Source: Candidatus Burkholderia humilis (GTDB lineage: Bacteria; Pseudomonadota; Gammaproteobacteria; Burkholderiales; Burkholderiaceae). From it: a DNA stretch of 64,000 bases. Location of the stretch: contig LFMX01000003.1 in NCBI GenBank assembly GCA_001184405.1, positions 94,521-158,520 on the forward strand. The letters run 5' to 3'. Every line of letters starts with the position of its first letter. Position 1 is the first letter of the stretch. Below the pieces are notes generated by a model. That model saw nothing but the letters and a program-made list of their open reading frames with translations. It was not told where the DNA came from and did no database searches. Below are positions 30,626 through 42,748 of this stretch, in pieces. The translations under genes and the position numbers were made by a program.

Positions 30626-31705
30626 TTAGCGACGCGGTCGTGGCGCAGGCGCCGGCTTGCCGTGCGCGACGGCCATCGCCAGTTCGAACATGCCGGCCCA
30701 CGGATCGGGCGGCGGCTCGCTGCCGCGCTTGCCCGTGCTGCCCGACAAACCCTTCACCTGCCGATCCAGCCGCGCCGCCAGCGACAGCGCCTTTTCGAGC
30801 GCTTCGTTCGTCACGCGCGAAAGCGCCGGTCTGATCAACCGTTCACGCGGACCCCAGACGCGGTTTTCGCGCATCAGCGTGGCGAGCGGTTTGCCCGCCG
30901 CGACGCCGCGCTTGATACGCAACAGCGTGCGCACTTCCTCGACGAGCGCCCACAGCACGAGCACGGCGCCTTCGCCTTCGTCCTTCAGGCCGTCGAGCAT
31001 GCGCGCGAGACGGCCGACATCGCCGGTCAATATGGCTTCGTTGAGCTTGAAGACGTCGTAACGCGCGACGTTCAGCACCGCGTCGTGAATCTGCTCGAAT
31101 GTGAGCACGCCCTGCGGATACAGCAGTCCGAGCTTCTGAATTTCCTGATGCGCGGCGAGCAGATTGCCCTCCACGCGCTCCGCGATAAACAGCAGCGCGC
31201 GCCGCCCTTCCTCGCCCGGCGCGACGCGCTGGCCTTGCGCCGACAACCGCTGACTGACCCACATCGGCAATTGCGCGCGTTCCACCGGATCGATCTTCAG
31301 CACGACGCCCGCGCCCAGCAGCGCCGTGAACCACGCCGATTTCTGCGTGGCGGCGTCCAGATGCGGCAGCGTCACGAGCATGAGGATGTCGGGGTTATCG
31401 GCGGCGGCGAGCGTTTTCAGCGCATCCGCGCCTTCCTTGCCGGGCTTACCGGTCGGAATGCGCAGTTCGATGAGCTGACGATCGCCGAACAGCGACATCG
31501 ACTGGCTCGCGCCGATCAGCCCGCTCCAGTCGAAACCGCGTTCGACGGTGAACACCGCGCGGTCCGTAAAGTCGCCCGCGCGTGCCGCGGCGCGAATGCG
31601 GTCGCACGCTTCCTGCGCGAGCAAGTGCTCGTCGCCATAGACGACGTACAGCCCTTTCAGGCTTTTCGCGAGGTGCGCTTCGAGCGCGTCGAGCTTCAAC
31701 TGCAT
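30626..31705 (-). CDS. holA: DNA polymerase III delta subunit HolA
   Basis: Clamp-loader wrench subunit that opens the beta clamp. The ATG at 31703-31705 (MQLKLDALEAHLAKSLKGLY) gives 359 residues; an upstream in-frame extension overlaps lptE and is not family-like. YVVYGDEHLLAQEACDRIRA and the later LPHLDAATQKSAWFTALL match the DNA_pol3_delta domain. The C-terminus is a proline/arginine-rich tail. Intact, and 22 bases downstream of lptE, the usual arrangement. Confidence 0.93.
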   Translation of the reverse strand: MQLKLDALEAHLAKSLKGLYVVYGDEHLLAQEACDRIRAAARAGDFTDRAVFTVERGFDWSGLIGASQSMSLFGDRQLIELRIPTGKPGKEGADALKTLAAADNPDILMLVTLPHLDAATQKSAWFTALLGAGVVLKIDPVERAQLPMWVSQRLSAQGQRVAPGEEGRRALLFIAERVEGNLLAAHQEIQKLGLLYPQGVLTFEQIHDAVLNVARYDVFKLNEAILTGDVGRLARMLDGLKDEGEGAVLVLWALVEEVRTLLRIKRGVAAGKPLATLMRENRVWGPRERLIRPALSRVTNEALEKALSLAARLDRQVKGLSGSTGKRGSEPPPDPWAGMFELAMAVAHGKPAPAPRPRR

Positions 31706-31727
31706 GATGGCGGCCGTTCGTGGACGA

Positions 31728-32279
31728 TCAGAGCGGCGGCACCGGCAACGGCGCGCGCCGCGCGACACCCGGCGTCTGCTCGCCCGGCGCGGGATGCAGC
31801 GAGCGCACGGTGGCGAGGCGGCGCGTGAGCTGATCCACGGCGTCGTAGCGCATGTCGTTGTAGAGCAGGATCGATTCCTGACTTTTGGCGAGCGTGTATT
31901 GATCGCTATAGGTCATCGAACGATTCAGCGCGATGGCGCTCGGCGGAATCAGCAGCGTGCCGTCCGCGCCGTACAGCGAGTAGTTCACGGTATAGACAAG
32001 CTCGTATTCCTGCACGACGCCGGCCGAATTCAAGCTGAGCGTGCGCATGCCCTGACCTTCGGACAGATTGAGCGTGGCATCCGGCTTTTCGAAGGGTTTG
32101 ACGATGACCGTGTCGCTGCCGCCTTCCACCATGCGCTCGAGGCGCGCGGTCATCTGCGGCGCGCCGCAGATGACCGCCAGGCGCTTGAACGCATAGTCCT
32201 GCTGCCCGCGCAACTGAAAGCCGCACGCGGACAGCGCGGCCGCGCCGCCCAGAAGGGTCAGAAACGAGCGCCTGCTCAT
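31728..32279 (-). CDS. lptE: LPS-assembly lipoprotein LptE
   Basis: Outer-membrane lipoprotein that plugs the LptD barrel. The chosen start MSRRSFLTLLGGAAALSACG gives a signal peptide with the lipobox LSAC; ATGs at 32321 and 32333 in the same frame are alternatives, the last overlapping the leuS stop as TGATG. GFQLRGQQDYAFKRLAVICG is the family N-terminus of the mature protein, about 166 residues long. The C-terminal AVDQLTRRLATVRS is also typical. Intact; its partner lptD lies at 18552-20942. Confidence 0.9.
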   Translation of the reverse strand: MSRRSFLTLLGGAAALSACGFQLRGQQDYAFKRLAVICGAPQMTARLERMVEGGSDTVIVKPFEKPDATLNLSEGQGMRTLSLNSAGVVQEYELVYTVNYSLYGADGTLLIPPSAIALNRSMTYSDQYTLAKSQESILLYNDMRYDAVDQLTRRLATVRSLHPAPGEQTPGVARRAPLPVPPL

Positions 32280-32332
32280 GCCGGCTTGACGGGTCACATC
32301 GACTCCCTTGTGTTTGCGCATCAGACGGCGCA

Positions 32333-35004
<2,672 letters not shown>

Positions 35005-35184
35005 CCGGGATGGGATGGGATGGGGCGCTGGCGCTTGGGTCGAATTTGGTTTTTGCGCTTGCGCGTAGATGTTTTTCGCTTCTTTTTGTGGGTAGACGGG
35101 GTGTGCGGACTGGCTCTTTTAAGCTGCGCTTGGGCTCTTTGGGCTTGTCTTCTTTCTTCGTGCAAGGCGCTGGTGGTTTCTTAC

Positions 35185-35227
35185 TTTTTATTCAGTAGCC
35201 ACCTCCTCGGCAGCTACTGAATAAAAA
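35185..35227. terminator. bidirectional terminator after exbD
   Basis: Fifteen-base perfect arms TTTTTATTCAGTAGC and GCTACTGAATAAAAA around a 13-base loop. It lies 28 bases after the exbD stop and separates it from leuS. Confidence 0.85.
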
Positions 35228-35254
35228 ACACAAACAAAAGCAGCAGACTACTAC

Positions 35255-35683
35255 TCAACGCGCAGCATCCCCACCAGGCTCAGTAACAAACCCAATCTTC
35301 TCCACCCCAGCCCGCTGCGCAGCAGCCATAACCCGCGCGATAACGTCATACCGCGTCCCTCGCGACGCCCTCAAGTGCAACTCAGGCTTCTGCTGAGCCC
35401 GACCAGCATCAACAAAGCGCGCCTGCATTTGCTCAAAGCTAACCGGCGCATCGTTCCAGAAGAGCCCGCCCGAATCGTCGATGGACAAGGTAATGGTCTG
35501 CGGCGTCTCACGGGCCGGCATCGACAATACCTTCGGCAAATCCAGCCGGATGGCATGCGTGAAAAGCGGCGCCGTAATAATGAAAGTGACGAGCAAGACC
35601 AACATGACATCGATGAGCGGCGTCATGTTGATATCCGCCATTGGCTGACTATTCGGCTTCTTGTCGAGTCTGCCGAAAGCCAT
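35255..35683 (-). CDS. exbD: ExbD/TolR-family biopolymer transport protein
   Basis: Inner-membrane partner of ExbB that couples proton flow to TonB- or TolA-type energy transfer. It has 142 residues from the ATG at 35681-35683, with GGAAGGAG five bases upstream. One transmembrane helix near the N-terminus carries the conserved Asp (MADINMTPLIDVMLVLLVTF), followed by a periplasmic domain. The start overlaps the exbB stop as TGATG, so the two are translationally coupled. Intact. Whether it serves TonB or Tol cannot be told here. Confidence 0.88.
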   Translation of the reverse strand: MAFGRLDKKPNSQPMADINMTPLIDVMLVLLVTFIITAPLFTHAIRLDLPKVLSMPARETPQTITLSIDDSGGLFWNDAPVSFEQMQARFVDAGRAQQKPELHLRASRGTRYDVIARVMAAAQRAGVEKIGFVTEPGGDAAR

Positions 35684-36348
35684 CACGGCTCCTTCCCACA
35701 CACATACGCATGCAAATCATGCGCAAACCCATCCAGCTCCTCTGAAATCTGCCGCACATAACGCCCGAGCACGTTATAAGCAAGCACTGCCGGAATCGCG
35801 ACCACAAGCCCGAACGCCGTCATGATCAGCGCTTCGCCGACCGGCCCGGCGACGTTTTCGATCATCGCCTGCCCGCTCGCCGCGATACTCCCGAGCGCGC
35901 GATAAATCCCCCACACCGTGCCGAGCAAGCCGACGAACGGCGCCGTCGCGCCCACCGACGCCAGCAGCACCTGCCCGAACTCCAGCCGCCGCTGCGATTT
36001 CATCAGCACCTGCCGCAACGCCCGCAACACACGCTCGCTGTGCTCGACACGCGCGAGCAACGCGCCCGGCATCTCCGCTTCAGACGCATACCAAGCGGCT
36101 TCCGCCAGCGGCAAGAAGACACGCTCCCGATCCGCACGCTTCAACGCACCAATGCCATCGGGCAAAGATGAAGCCTGCCAAAACCGCTGCAACGCGCGCG
36201 GCCCCTGCCACTTCGCATGCACGAGCACCCACGTCTTCACCAGCAGAAAACACCAGCTCGCCAGCGACATCGCGAGCAGCAGGCCCGCGACCGCGTGCGT
36301 AATGGCATCGCCGGTTTGGAGGTAATGAATGACGCCCGTCGCTGCCAT
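35683..36348 (-). CDS. exbB: MotA/TolQ/ExbB proton-channel protein
   Basis: Inner-membrane protein of 221 residues with three transmembrane helices: about residues 14-36, then a cytoplasmic segment, then ASVGATAPFVGLLGTVWGIY and MTAFGLVVAIPAVLAYNVL, the typical ExbB signature. It forms a proton-conducting complex with ExbD. The stop overlaps the exbD start. It lies 12 bases downstream of dapB in the same direction. Intact. Confidence 0.88.
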   Translation of the reverse strand: MAATGVIHYLQTGDAITHAVAGLLLAMSLASWCFLLVKTWVLVHAKWQGPRALQRFWQASSLPDGIGALKRADRERVFLPLAEAAWYASEAEMPGALLARVEHSERVLRALRQVLMKSQRRLEFGQVLLASVGATAPFVGLLGTVWGIYRALGSIAASGQAMIENVAGPVGEALIMTAFGLVVAIPAVLAYNVLGRYVRQISEELDGFAHDLHAYVCGKEP

Positions 36349-36360
36349 AGGAAAGAACGA

Positions 36361-37158
36361 TCAGCGCAGACCGAGCACGTCTTGCATATCGAAGAAGCCC
36401 TTCTGGTGCCCTTCGAGAAAGCTCACCGCGCGCAACGCGCCCTGCGCATACGACAACCGGCTCGCCGACTTGTGCGTGATCTCGATCCGCTCGCCGATGC
36501 CCGCAAACAGCACCGTGTGATCGCCGACGATATCCCCGCCGCGCATGGCCGAAAAGCCGATGGTCGACGGATCGCGCTCGCCCGTCACGCCTTCGCGCGC
36601 GTACACGGCACAGTCGTTCAGATCACGCCCGAGCGCCTTCGCGATCACTTCGCCCATGCCGAGCGCGGTGCCCGACGGCGCATCGACCTTGTGACGATGG
36701 TGCGCCTCGATGATCTCGATGTCGTAGCCCGTCGCGAAATGCTTCGCGGCGAATTCGAGCAGCTTCATCGTCACGTTCACGCCGACGCTCATGTTCGGCG
36801 CGAACACCACGCCGAGCTTCTCGCCGGCCGCGCGCAACTGGGTCTTCTGCTCATCGGAAAAACCGGTCGTGCCGATGATCATCTTCACGTCATGACGCAG
36901 CGCCGCTTCGAGATGCACCAACGTGCCTTCGGGACGCGTGAAATCGATCAGATAGTCGGCATCGGCGAAAACGCGTTCGATGTCGTCGGTGAGCAGCACA
37001 CCCGTAGTCTTGCCGAGGAACGCGCCGGCGTCCTGCCCGAGTTGCGGCACGCCAGGACGGTCGAGCGCGCCGACGAGCTGCGCGGAGGGATCGTTGAGAA
37101 CGGTTTCGATCAGCATCCGGCCCATGCGGCCCGATGCACCGGCAATGGCGATCTTCAT
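36361..37158 (-). CDS. dapB: 4-hydroxy-tetrahydrodipicolinate reductase DapB
   Basis: Reduces the dihydrodipicolinate precursor on the route to diaminopimelate and lysine. It has 265 residues. N-terminal NAD(P)-binding [20 protein letters not shown], and the catalytic signature [20 protein letters not shown] near residue 155. The ATG at 37156-37158 is preceded by AGAGAAAG. Intact, in the bamE-dapB-exbB-exbD run. Confidence 0.95.
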   Translation of the reverse strand: MKIAIAGASGRMGRMLIETVLNDPSAQLVGALDRPGVPQLGQDAGAFLGKTTGVLLTDDIERVFADADYLIDFTRPEGTLVHLEAALRHDVKMIIGTTGFSDEQKTQLRAAGEKLGVVFAPNMSVGVNVTMKLLEFAAKHFATGYDIEIIEAHHRHKVDAPSGTALGMGEVIAKALGRDLNDCAVYAREGVTGERDPSTIGFSAMRGGDIVGDHTVLFAGIGERIEITHKSASRLSYAQGALRAVSFLEGHQKGFFDMQDVLGLR

Positions 37159-37278
37159 GGCTTTCTCTTGATGAACCGCACGGCAACGCAAGGCGCGCGC
37201 GGCGGTTGTTGCGGATGGGGTTTCGCCTCGCCAGAAACGCGAAACGGCCCGAATGAGGCCATTCCGCACGAATGACGC

Positions 37279-38091
37279 TTACTGGCTCTGCTGCGGCATG
37301 GTGAACTGCGTCTGATTGCCGTTCGCCGATGTCGGCGCGGGCGACGTGCTCGCCGGCCCGACCGCACTGCTGTCCGGAATCTGGATCGTCTGCGGTTTGC
37401 GCTGAAGCTGGATCTGCGAATTCGAACCCGAATTGCCCGATCCCGGCGCGCCGCCGCTCACCGTCGGCGAGTTGCTGTAGGTCGACGAGCGCTGACGTCC
37501 AGCGGGCATTTCCACCTGCGCCGTCGCGCGATTCGCGGCCTGCGCGGCCTGCTGGTTCGCATCGCCCACGAAGGCCGCCGACGTGTTCGGTTGCGTGGAC
37601 GGCTCGCCCGAAGGCGTTGCGGCCACCGCGCCCGACGCTGCCGCCGGCACCGCAGCGACCGAGACCGACGCCGCCGGAACCGGCTTGGCCACCTTCACGC
37701 CCTTATCACCGTCGATTTCCGCGAGCAGTTCGAGGTTCGACGGCAGATTCTCGCCGCCCGACCAGCTCGTCACGCGATCGCTCGAAAAATTCACGATGAA
37801 GTCACGCTGCTGCACAACCGATGTCGAGCCGCGCTTGAAATAGAACACGTAGTCCCAGCGATCCGCGTGAAACATATCGGTCAGCAACGGCGTGCCCAAG
37901 AGCTGCTTGACCTGGTCGCGCGACATGTCCACCTGCATCTGATTCGCTGCTTCCTGCGAAACGAAATTGCCTTGCACGACCGTAATTCGATACGGCGTGA
38001 TGCTTTGCGCGATCTTCTGCGTGACGCTGTCGTACGTCGAACAACCCGCCAGCAATGCGGCCAGAGTTGCTGCGATCATGGTTCCCCGCAT
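37279..38091 (-). CDS. bamE: outer-membrane assembly lipoprotein BamE with long low-complexity C-terminus
   Basis: Lipoprotein of the BAM complex. From the ATG at 38089-38091 (GGGAGAG upstream): signal peptide with lipobox LLAGC, then the SmpA/OmlA fold YRITVVQGNFVSQEAANQMQ, MSRDQVKQLLGTPLLTDMFH, DRWDYVFYFKRGS (residues about 30-115). After that comes a tail of about 140 residues rich in Ala, Ser, Gln and Pro without a recognised fold. E. coli BamE is 113 residues, so the tail is an extension seen in Burkholderia-type proteins. Intact; divergent from fur. Confidence 0.9.
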   Translation of the reverse strand: MRGTMIAATLAALLAGCSTYDSVTQKIAQSITPYRITVVQGNFVSQEAANQMQVDMSRDQVKQLLGTPLLTDMFHADRWDYVFYFKRGSTSVVQQRDFIVNFSSDRVTSWSGGENLPSNLELLAEIDGDKGVKVAKPVPAASVSVAAVPAAASGAVAATPSGEPSTQPNTSAAFVGDANQQAAQAANRATAQVEMPAGRQRSSTYSNSPTVSGGAPGSGNSGSNSQIQLQRKPQTIQIPDSSAVGPASTSPAPTSANGNQTQFTMPQQSQ

Positions 38092-38271
38092 GCGACAGCT
38101 CTCCCTGCAATTCGAAAAAGATTTTGAGATCATTTCACCCTTCGCGCGTGGCGCTCCGAGGCCGCGCCCGCTTGTCCGCGCAGTCATCCAAATTCCTGCC
38201 GAATGTCGGAAATCGGCAAAATACATTACTATGATAACTTTAAATTATACTCTAGGTAGGGATGCCTAGCC

Positions 38272-38700
38272 ATGACCAATCCCGCCGATCTCAAAAATAT
38301 CGGGCTCAAGGCGACCCTGCCCCGCCTCAAGATTCTCGAGATTTTTCAGCACAGCGCCGTGCGCCATCTGACCGCTGAAGACGTGTATCGAAACCTGCTC
38401 AACGAAGAGCTGGATATCGGTCTCGCCACGGTTTATCGCGTGCTCACGCAGTTCGAGCAAGCCGGCCTGCTGTCGCGGAGCAATTTCGAATCGGGCAAAG
38501 CCGTGTTCGAGCTCAACGAAGGATCGCACCACGATCACCTCGTGTGCATCGACTGCGGCCGCGTCGAAGAATTTTTCGATGCCGAAATCGAGCGCCGTCA
38601 GCAATCGATCGCGAAGGAACGCGGATTCAAGCTCCACGAGCATGCGCTCGCGCTGTACGGCGCATGCACGAAGGAAAACTGTCCGCATCGCGAGCACTGA
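38272..38700 (+). CDS. fur: ferric uptake regulator Fur
   Basis: Fe(II)-dependent repressor of 142 residues. Winged helix with [13 protein letters not shown] and [19 protein letters not shown]; metal-binding region [20 protein letters not shown]; a further Cys pair in [12 protein letters not shown]. Intact. It is divergent from bamE across 180 bases that contain an AT-rich stretch (about 38222-38260) probably holding the fur promoter. Confidence 0.96.
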   Translation: MTNPADLKNIGLKATLPRLKILEIFQHSAVRHLTAEDVYRNLLNEELDIGLATVYRVLTQFEQAGLLSRSNFESGKAVFELNEGSHHDHLVCIDCGRVEEFFDAEIERRQQSIAKERGFKLHEHALALYGACTKENCPHREH

Positions 38701-38738
38701 GCGCGTAGCGCCGCAGTCCGGCGCTTAGGCTGCATGCA

Positions 38739-38773
38739 AAACCGCCGCCCATCGCAAAGATGGGCGGCGGTTT
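38739..38773. terminator. bidirectional terminator between fur and allA
   Basis: Arms AAACCGCCGCCCAT and ATGGGCGGCGGTTT, a 14-base perfect stem with a seven-base loop, between convergent genes. Confidence 0.88.
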
Positions 38774-38846
38774 CGTTTCGTCCGTACGTTTTGCGATTTT
38801 CTTCTGCGAGCGATTCGCAGTCGCATTTCGATTTACGGTGTTCGCG

Positions 38847-39356
38847 CTAGGCCGCTCGCGCGGATGCTTCGACGAGCGTATATCGATCGGACAAGTCGAG
38901 TTCATCGCAGTTCGGCTGATCACCGCCGCGATCGACGACGATAAAATCGCCCGGCGCATCGAGCACGATCAGCGGGTGATGCCACACGCCGCGCGCATAG
39001 TTCACGCCTTGCCAGCCTTGCGCATATAACGCGCGCATCTGCGTTTCATCGAACTCGCCCGCGAGCGCGACGACCACGAGATAGCGCACATCGTGCAGCG
39101 GCACGAACGCCTGCGAGCCGAGCGGATGCCGCTTCATCATCGAAATGACGACGGGCTGCGGCCGCGGCTGACCGCGAAACACGTTGATGAGCGGCCGCAC
39201 GCCGGTATCGAAACCGATATCGACGTTGGCGAGATCGTGAAAGAGCTCGGTCGTGCCCGCGTTGATCGGAAAGTGACGCGCGCCTTCGAGTTCAATGACA
39301 TCGCCAAACGGGGCGAAGGCTTCGCGCGTCAACGGCTCTAACGTCAGCGTCTTCAT
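38847..39356 (-). CDS. allA: ureidoglycolate lyase AllA
   Basis: Releases urea and glyoxylate from ureidoglycolate in allantoin/purine breakdown. It has 169 residues in a cupin fold: [40 protein letters not shown], and [20 protein letters not shown] carrying the conserved His pair. The ATG at 39354-39356 overlaps the end of the upstream alc gene as ATGA. Intact, although allantoicase, which makes its substrate, is broken. Confidence 0.88.
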   Translation of the reverse strand: MKTLTLEPLTREAFAPFGDVIELEGARHFPINAGTTELFHDLANVDIGFDTGVRPLINVFRGQPRPQPVVISMMKRHPLGSQAFVPLHDVRYLVVVALAGEFDETQMRALYAQGWQGVNYARGVWHHPLIVLDAPGDFIVVDRGGDQPNCDELDLSDRYTLVEASARAA

Positions 39357-40364
39357 TCGATCTCTCCGAAAATGCGCAGCCGCGATACGCCGCCATCCAG
39401 ATAAATATTGAAGCGCACGTGCGTCCACCGGTCCGAGCGCCGCGATTTCCTTGTCGAAGCGATGCACGCTGTCCATCGCGAGTTTCTGTTCGTTGAGCAG
39501 AACCGGCCAGAACATCGCCTGCGTGACGAGCGATTCATCAGTGCCGCCTTCCACGCGCGCGGCCTGCAATGAACAGCGATCCGGATAATTGCCCTTGAAG
39601 TGCGCGGTATCGACTTCGATTGCGCGGATCACGCCGGGATTGGTCAGCGCGACGATCGCCCAGTCGTTGCCCGACTCGCGCCGCCGCCGCGTTTCCCAGC
39701 CATCGCCCATATTCACGCCGCGTCCGGGCATCAGCATTTGCGATGCAGGCCCGAAGTGCTGATTGTTTGCCGCGACGAGATACGCGCCGTTTTCGATCGC
39801 CGCGAGATCCAGCAGCGTGCCGCGCTTGACGCGCGAAAAATCCGTTTTCAGCTAGCCATACACGCGCAGCCGCGCGATGCCACCATCCGGATAAATGTTC
39901 ACGCGCAGATGCGTGTAGGCGCGCGTATCGCCGATGTCGAGATAGTGATGATGATTGCCCTGCAATGTCGTCGACGGCACGATCTCGCGCCAGTCGCCAT
40001 CGTCTTGCGGATTGGCGCTTTCGCTGAAGCACGCATCGATCGACGCAGCGGGCGGGAAGTTGCCCGTGAAGTGACTCGTATCGATGTCGATGCCGTGAAT
40101 CACGCCCGCACGCGCCAGCTTGACGATGCAGTAGTCGTAGCCCTTCGTGCGCTTGCGGCGCGTTTCCCAGCCGTCCATCCACTTGCCGTGTTCATCGTAT
40201 TTGCCGGGGATGAACACCGCCGGCTGCGGCTCCAGCATGCGGTTTTTCGGCGCGAAGAATTCGTCGGTGGCGAACAGCGCCTGCGCGCCGAGCCGCGGGT
40301 CCGCCAGATTCATGTAACGGCGGGCGAAAGCGGGCGCGTTTTCGTTGATGATCAGATTGGCCAT
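39353..40364 (-). pseudogene. alc: allantoicase Alc, one nonsense codon and one frameshift
   Basis: Hydrolyses allantoate to ureidoglycolate and urea. The family contains two repeated domains of about 160 residues. The first is intact: [39 protein letters not shown]. Then TAG at 39852-39854 replaces an expected Gln (family LRVYGQ). The frame stays open through domain two ([40 protein letters not shown]) until a frame change near 39418 in [20 protein letters not shown]. The natural stop overlaps the allA start. The product as written is half length. Confidence 0.88.
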
Positions 40365-40387
40365 TTTGCAGTTCCTTTTGCGTAAGT

Positions 40388-41711
40388 TCAGATTGCGTGT
40401 GCGCCATCACCGTGCGCGGGTTGCGCGGCATCGGGGGCGGCGGGCACGTAGCGGTAATCGGCGTCCTGATTGAACACGCGATGCGCGCCCGCCCGGTCGA
40501 TATCGTTCTCCCACACGGCCACGATCACCGTCGCCACGCAATTGCCGATGAGATTCGTCACCGCACGCGCAATGCCGACGAACCAGTCGACCGGCAGAAT
40601 CAGCACGAGGCCGAGCACGGGAATCGCGGGAATAGCGGAAAGCGTCGCGGCGAGAATGACGATGGCCGAGCCGGGAATGCTGTGCGCGCCCTTCGACGTC
40701 ACGAGCACCACGACGATCAGGTCATGCAATGACAGCGGCGTATTCGTCGCCTGCGCAATGAAGATCACCGCGAGCGTGAGATAGATCGAAAAGCCATCGA
40801 GATTGAACGAATAGCCGGTCGGAATGACGAGGCCGACGGTCGAATCCTTTACGCCCATCCATTCGAGCTTGCGCATGATTTGCAGCAAAACGGCATCGGA
40901 CGATGCAGTGCCCAGCACGATCGACAGTTCTTCACGCAGATAGCGCACGAGCTTGAAGATGGAAAAGCTCGCGAGCCGCATGACGACCGCCAGCACGACG
41001 AACACGAACCGGAAGCAACTCGTGTAGAACACGACGACCAGCAGTCCAAGCTGCTTGAGCGACGCCACACCGTACTGCCCCGTCGTGAACGCGATCGCGC
41101 CGAGCACGCCGAGCGGCGCGAGCTTGATGATGAACGCCATGATGCGGAAGAACACGCCCGACAGTTCATCGATGAACACGGTCACGCGCTGCGCCTTGTC
41201 GCCGAACATCGAAAGCGCGGAGCCGAACAGCACGGCGAACACGAGCACTTGCAGGATATCGCCTTTCGCGAAGGCATCGATGGCGGTATCGGGAATGATC
41301 TTCAGCAGAAAGCCCGCCGTGTCCTTCAGGCTCTTTGCGTGCTCGGTGTAGGTCGTGAGCGCGGAGGCATTGAGCGAATGCAGATCGATCGATGTTCATA
41401 CCGACGCCCGGTCGCGTCACCCACGCCAGAATCGCGCCAATGATGAGCGCGAGCGTCGTCATGATTTCTAAGTACACGACCGCCTTCAACCCAACGCGCT
41501 CCACCTTCTTCAGATCGCCCGCGCTCGCCATGCCGCTTACGACCACGCAAAACACGATCGGCCCGATCACCATTTTGATGAGCTTGAGGAAGCCATCGCC
41601 GAGCAGCCGTAGCGACTGCCCGAAGTGCGGCCACACCGCCCCCACGATGATGCCGATGACCAGCGCGATCATCACTCTGCCAAACAGCGAATTCAGGAAT
41701 CTCGCCGCGAC
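40388..41711 (-). pseudogene. dctA: DctA-type C4-dicarboxylate/cation symporter, start codon lost and 4-bp duplication
   Basis: DAACS-family permease for succinate, fumarate, malate or related acids. FLNSLFGRVMIALVIGIIVG, then GDGFLKLIKMVIGPIVFCVV are in frame. A CGAT tandem duplication at 41385-41392 shifts the frame; removing four bases restores MNIDLHSLNASAL and all later motifs (LIVVVLVTSKGAHSIPGSAI, FNLDGFSIYLTLAVIFIAQA). GAGGAG stands at 41714-41719, but the codon at the right distance is GTC (41709-41711), so the start seems mutated; from there minus four bases the gene is exactly 440 codons. It is divergent from a GntR-type regulator. Confidence 0.85.
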
Positions 41712-41760
41712 TGTCTCCTCTGTCGTCGATGAATCTCAGGAACCTCGAACCACTGTTCCG

Positions 41761-41775
41761 ACTGGTCTGACCAGT
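41761..41775. promoter_or_regulatory. GntR/FCD-type operator, perfect 15-bp palindrome
   Basis: ACTGGTCTGACCAGT reads the same on both strands apart from the central base. The GGT-N3-ACC core is the form used by FCD-group GntR regulators such as LldR and PdhR. It lies between dctA and the adjacent GntR gene. Confidence 0.65.
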
Positions 41776-41910
41776 GTTGTGATGGAGAATATTAGAAAGC
41801 CGATATAACCGCGTCAAGAAAGCATTCGTAGCGGTTTACCCTGCGCTTTTCAGGCATGGAAATAGGTGCGGGAAAGCGCTTGCACACGCGTGCGGAACGC
41901 GCGCATACAA

Positions 41911-41928
41911 TGGCGGTCAGACCGGCCA
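41911..41928. promoter_or_regulatory. second GntR-type operator, imperfect palindrome
   Basis: TGGCGGTCAGACCGGCCA shares the GGTC-A/T-GACC core with the site 140 bases away. It lies 17 bases before the GntR gene start, consistent with autoregulation. Confidence 0.55.
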
Positions 41929-41944
41929 AATCCGTATTCGTCTT

Positions 41945-42636
41945 ATGAAAAATGTCCCGCACACCGTGACCGATGCCGCCATCGCGACGATTCGCGAACG
42001 CATCGAATCGAGTCTGTATCCGATGGGAAGTCTGCTGCCAGCGCAACGGCAGTTGTCAGAGGAACTGGCGATCAGCCGGGCATCGCTGCGCGAGGCGCTG
42101 TCCACGCTGGAAGCGCTCGGCATGCTGCATATTCGTCCGGGCAAAGGCGTGTATGTGAGCAGTGCGCAGGCGAGCAACGGACACGCGTGGCGTTTCGCGG
42201 ATCAGGCGTCGTTGCCTGATACTTATCAGATGCGCTTTGCGCTCGAAGGATTCGTCGCGCGGCTGGCGGCGCATTCCATCGGCGATTCGGATATCGACTG
42301 GCTCGACGACAATCTCGAATCTCTGCGCGGCGCGCTCGAAGAAGCGGCGCTGGAAGAAGCGGCACAGCTCGATTTCGCGTTTCACATGCGCATCGTGAGT
42401 CTGCCGGCAATGCGGTGGTCGAATCGATTCTGCGCGGCAGCGCGGACATCATGAAGGAAAGTCAGCGCTTGCCGTTTTATCGACGGGAACTGGTGTTGTC
42501 GACTTATCACGAGCATGCGGTGATCATCGAAGCGCTCAAGGCGCGTGACGGCGAGAAAGCCGGCCGCGCGATCGAAGGTCATATCGTCAATGCAGCGCAG
42601 CGCGCGGGCGTGCATTTTCCGGTGCCGCACAAGTAA
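41945..42636 (+). pseudogene. GntR-family (FCD group) regulator, single frameshift
   Basis: Ligand-responsive repressor of about 230 residues. N-terminal winged helix: MGSLLPAQRQLSEELAISRA, SLREALSTLEALGMLHIRPG. C-terminal helical FCD domain: QMRFALEGFVARLAAHSIGD. After MRIVSL one base is missing near 42407, so the expected AGNAVVESILRGSADIMKES continues in another frame to the stop at 42634-42636. The metal-binding His of the last helices (STYHEHAVIIEALKARD) is therefore lost from the unshifted product. It faces dctA across two matching operators and probably controlled it. Confidence 0.83.
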
Positions 42637-42748
42637 CGCGCGGGCACCAACCGATGCTTCCGATGTCTTAGCAAGGGCAACGCGCGATAAGGTTTTCTAT
42701 CCGCTTGCGCTGCCCTGCAATCGACCAACATCAAGAGGAGCAGCGTCG

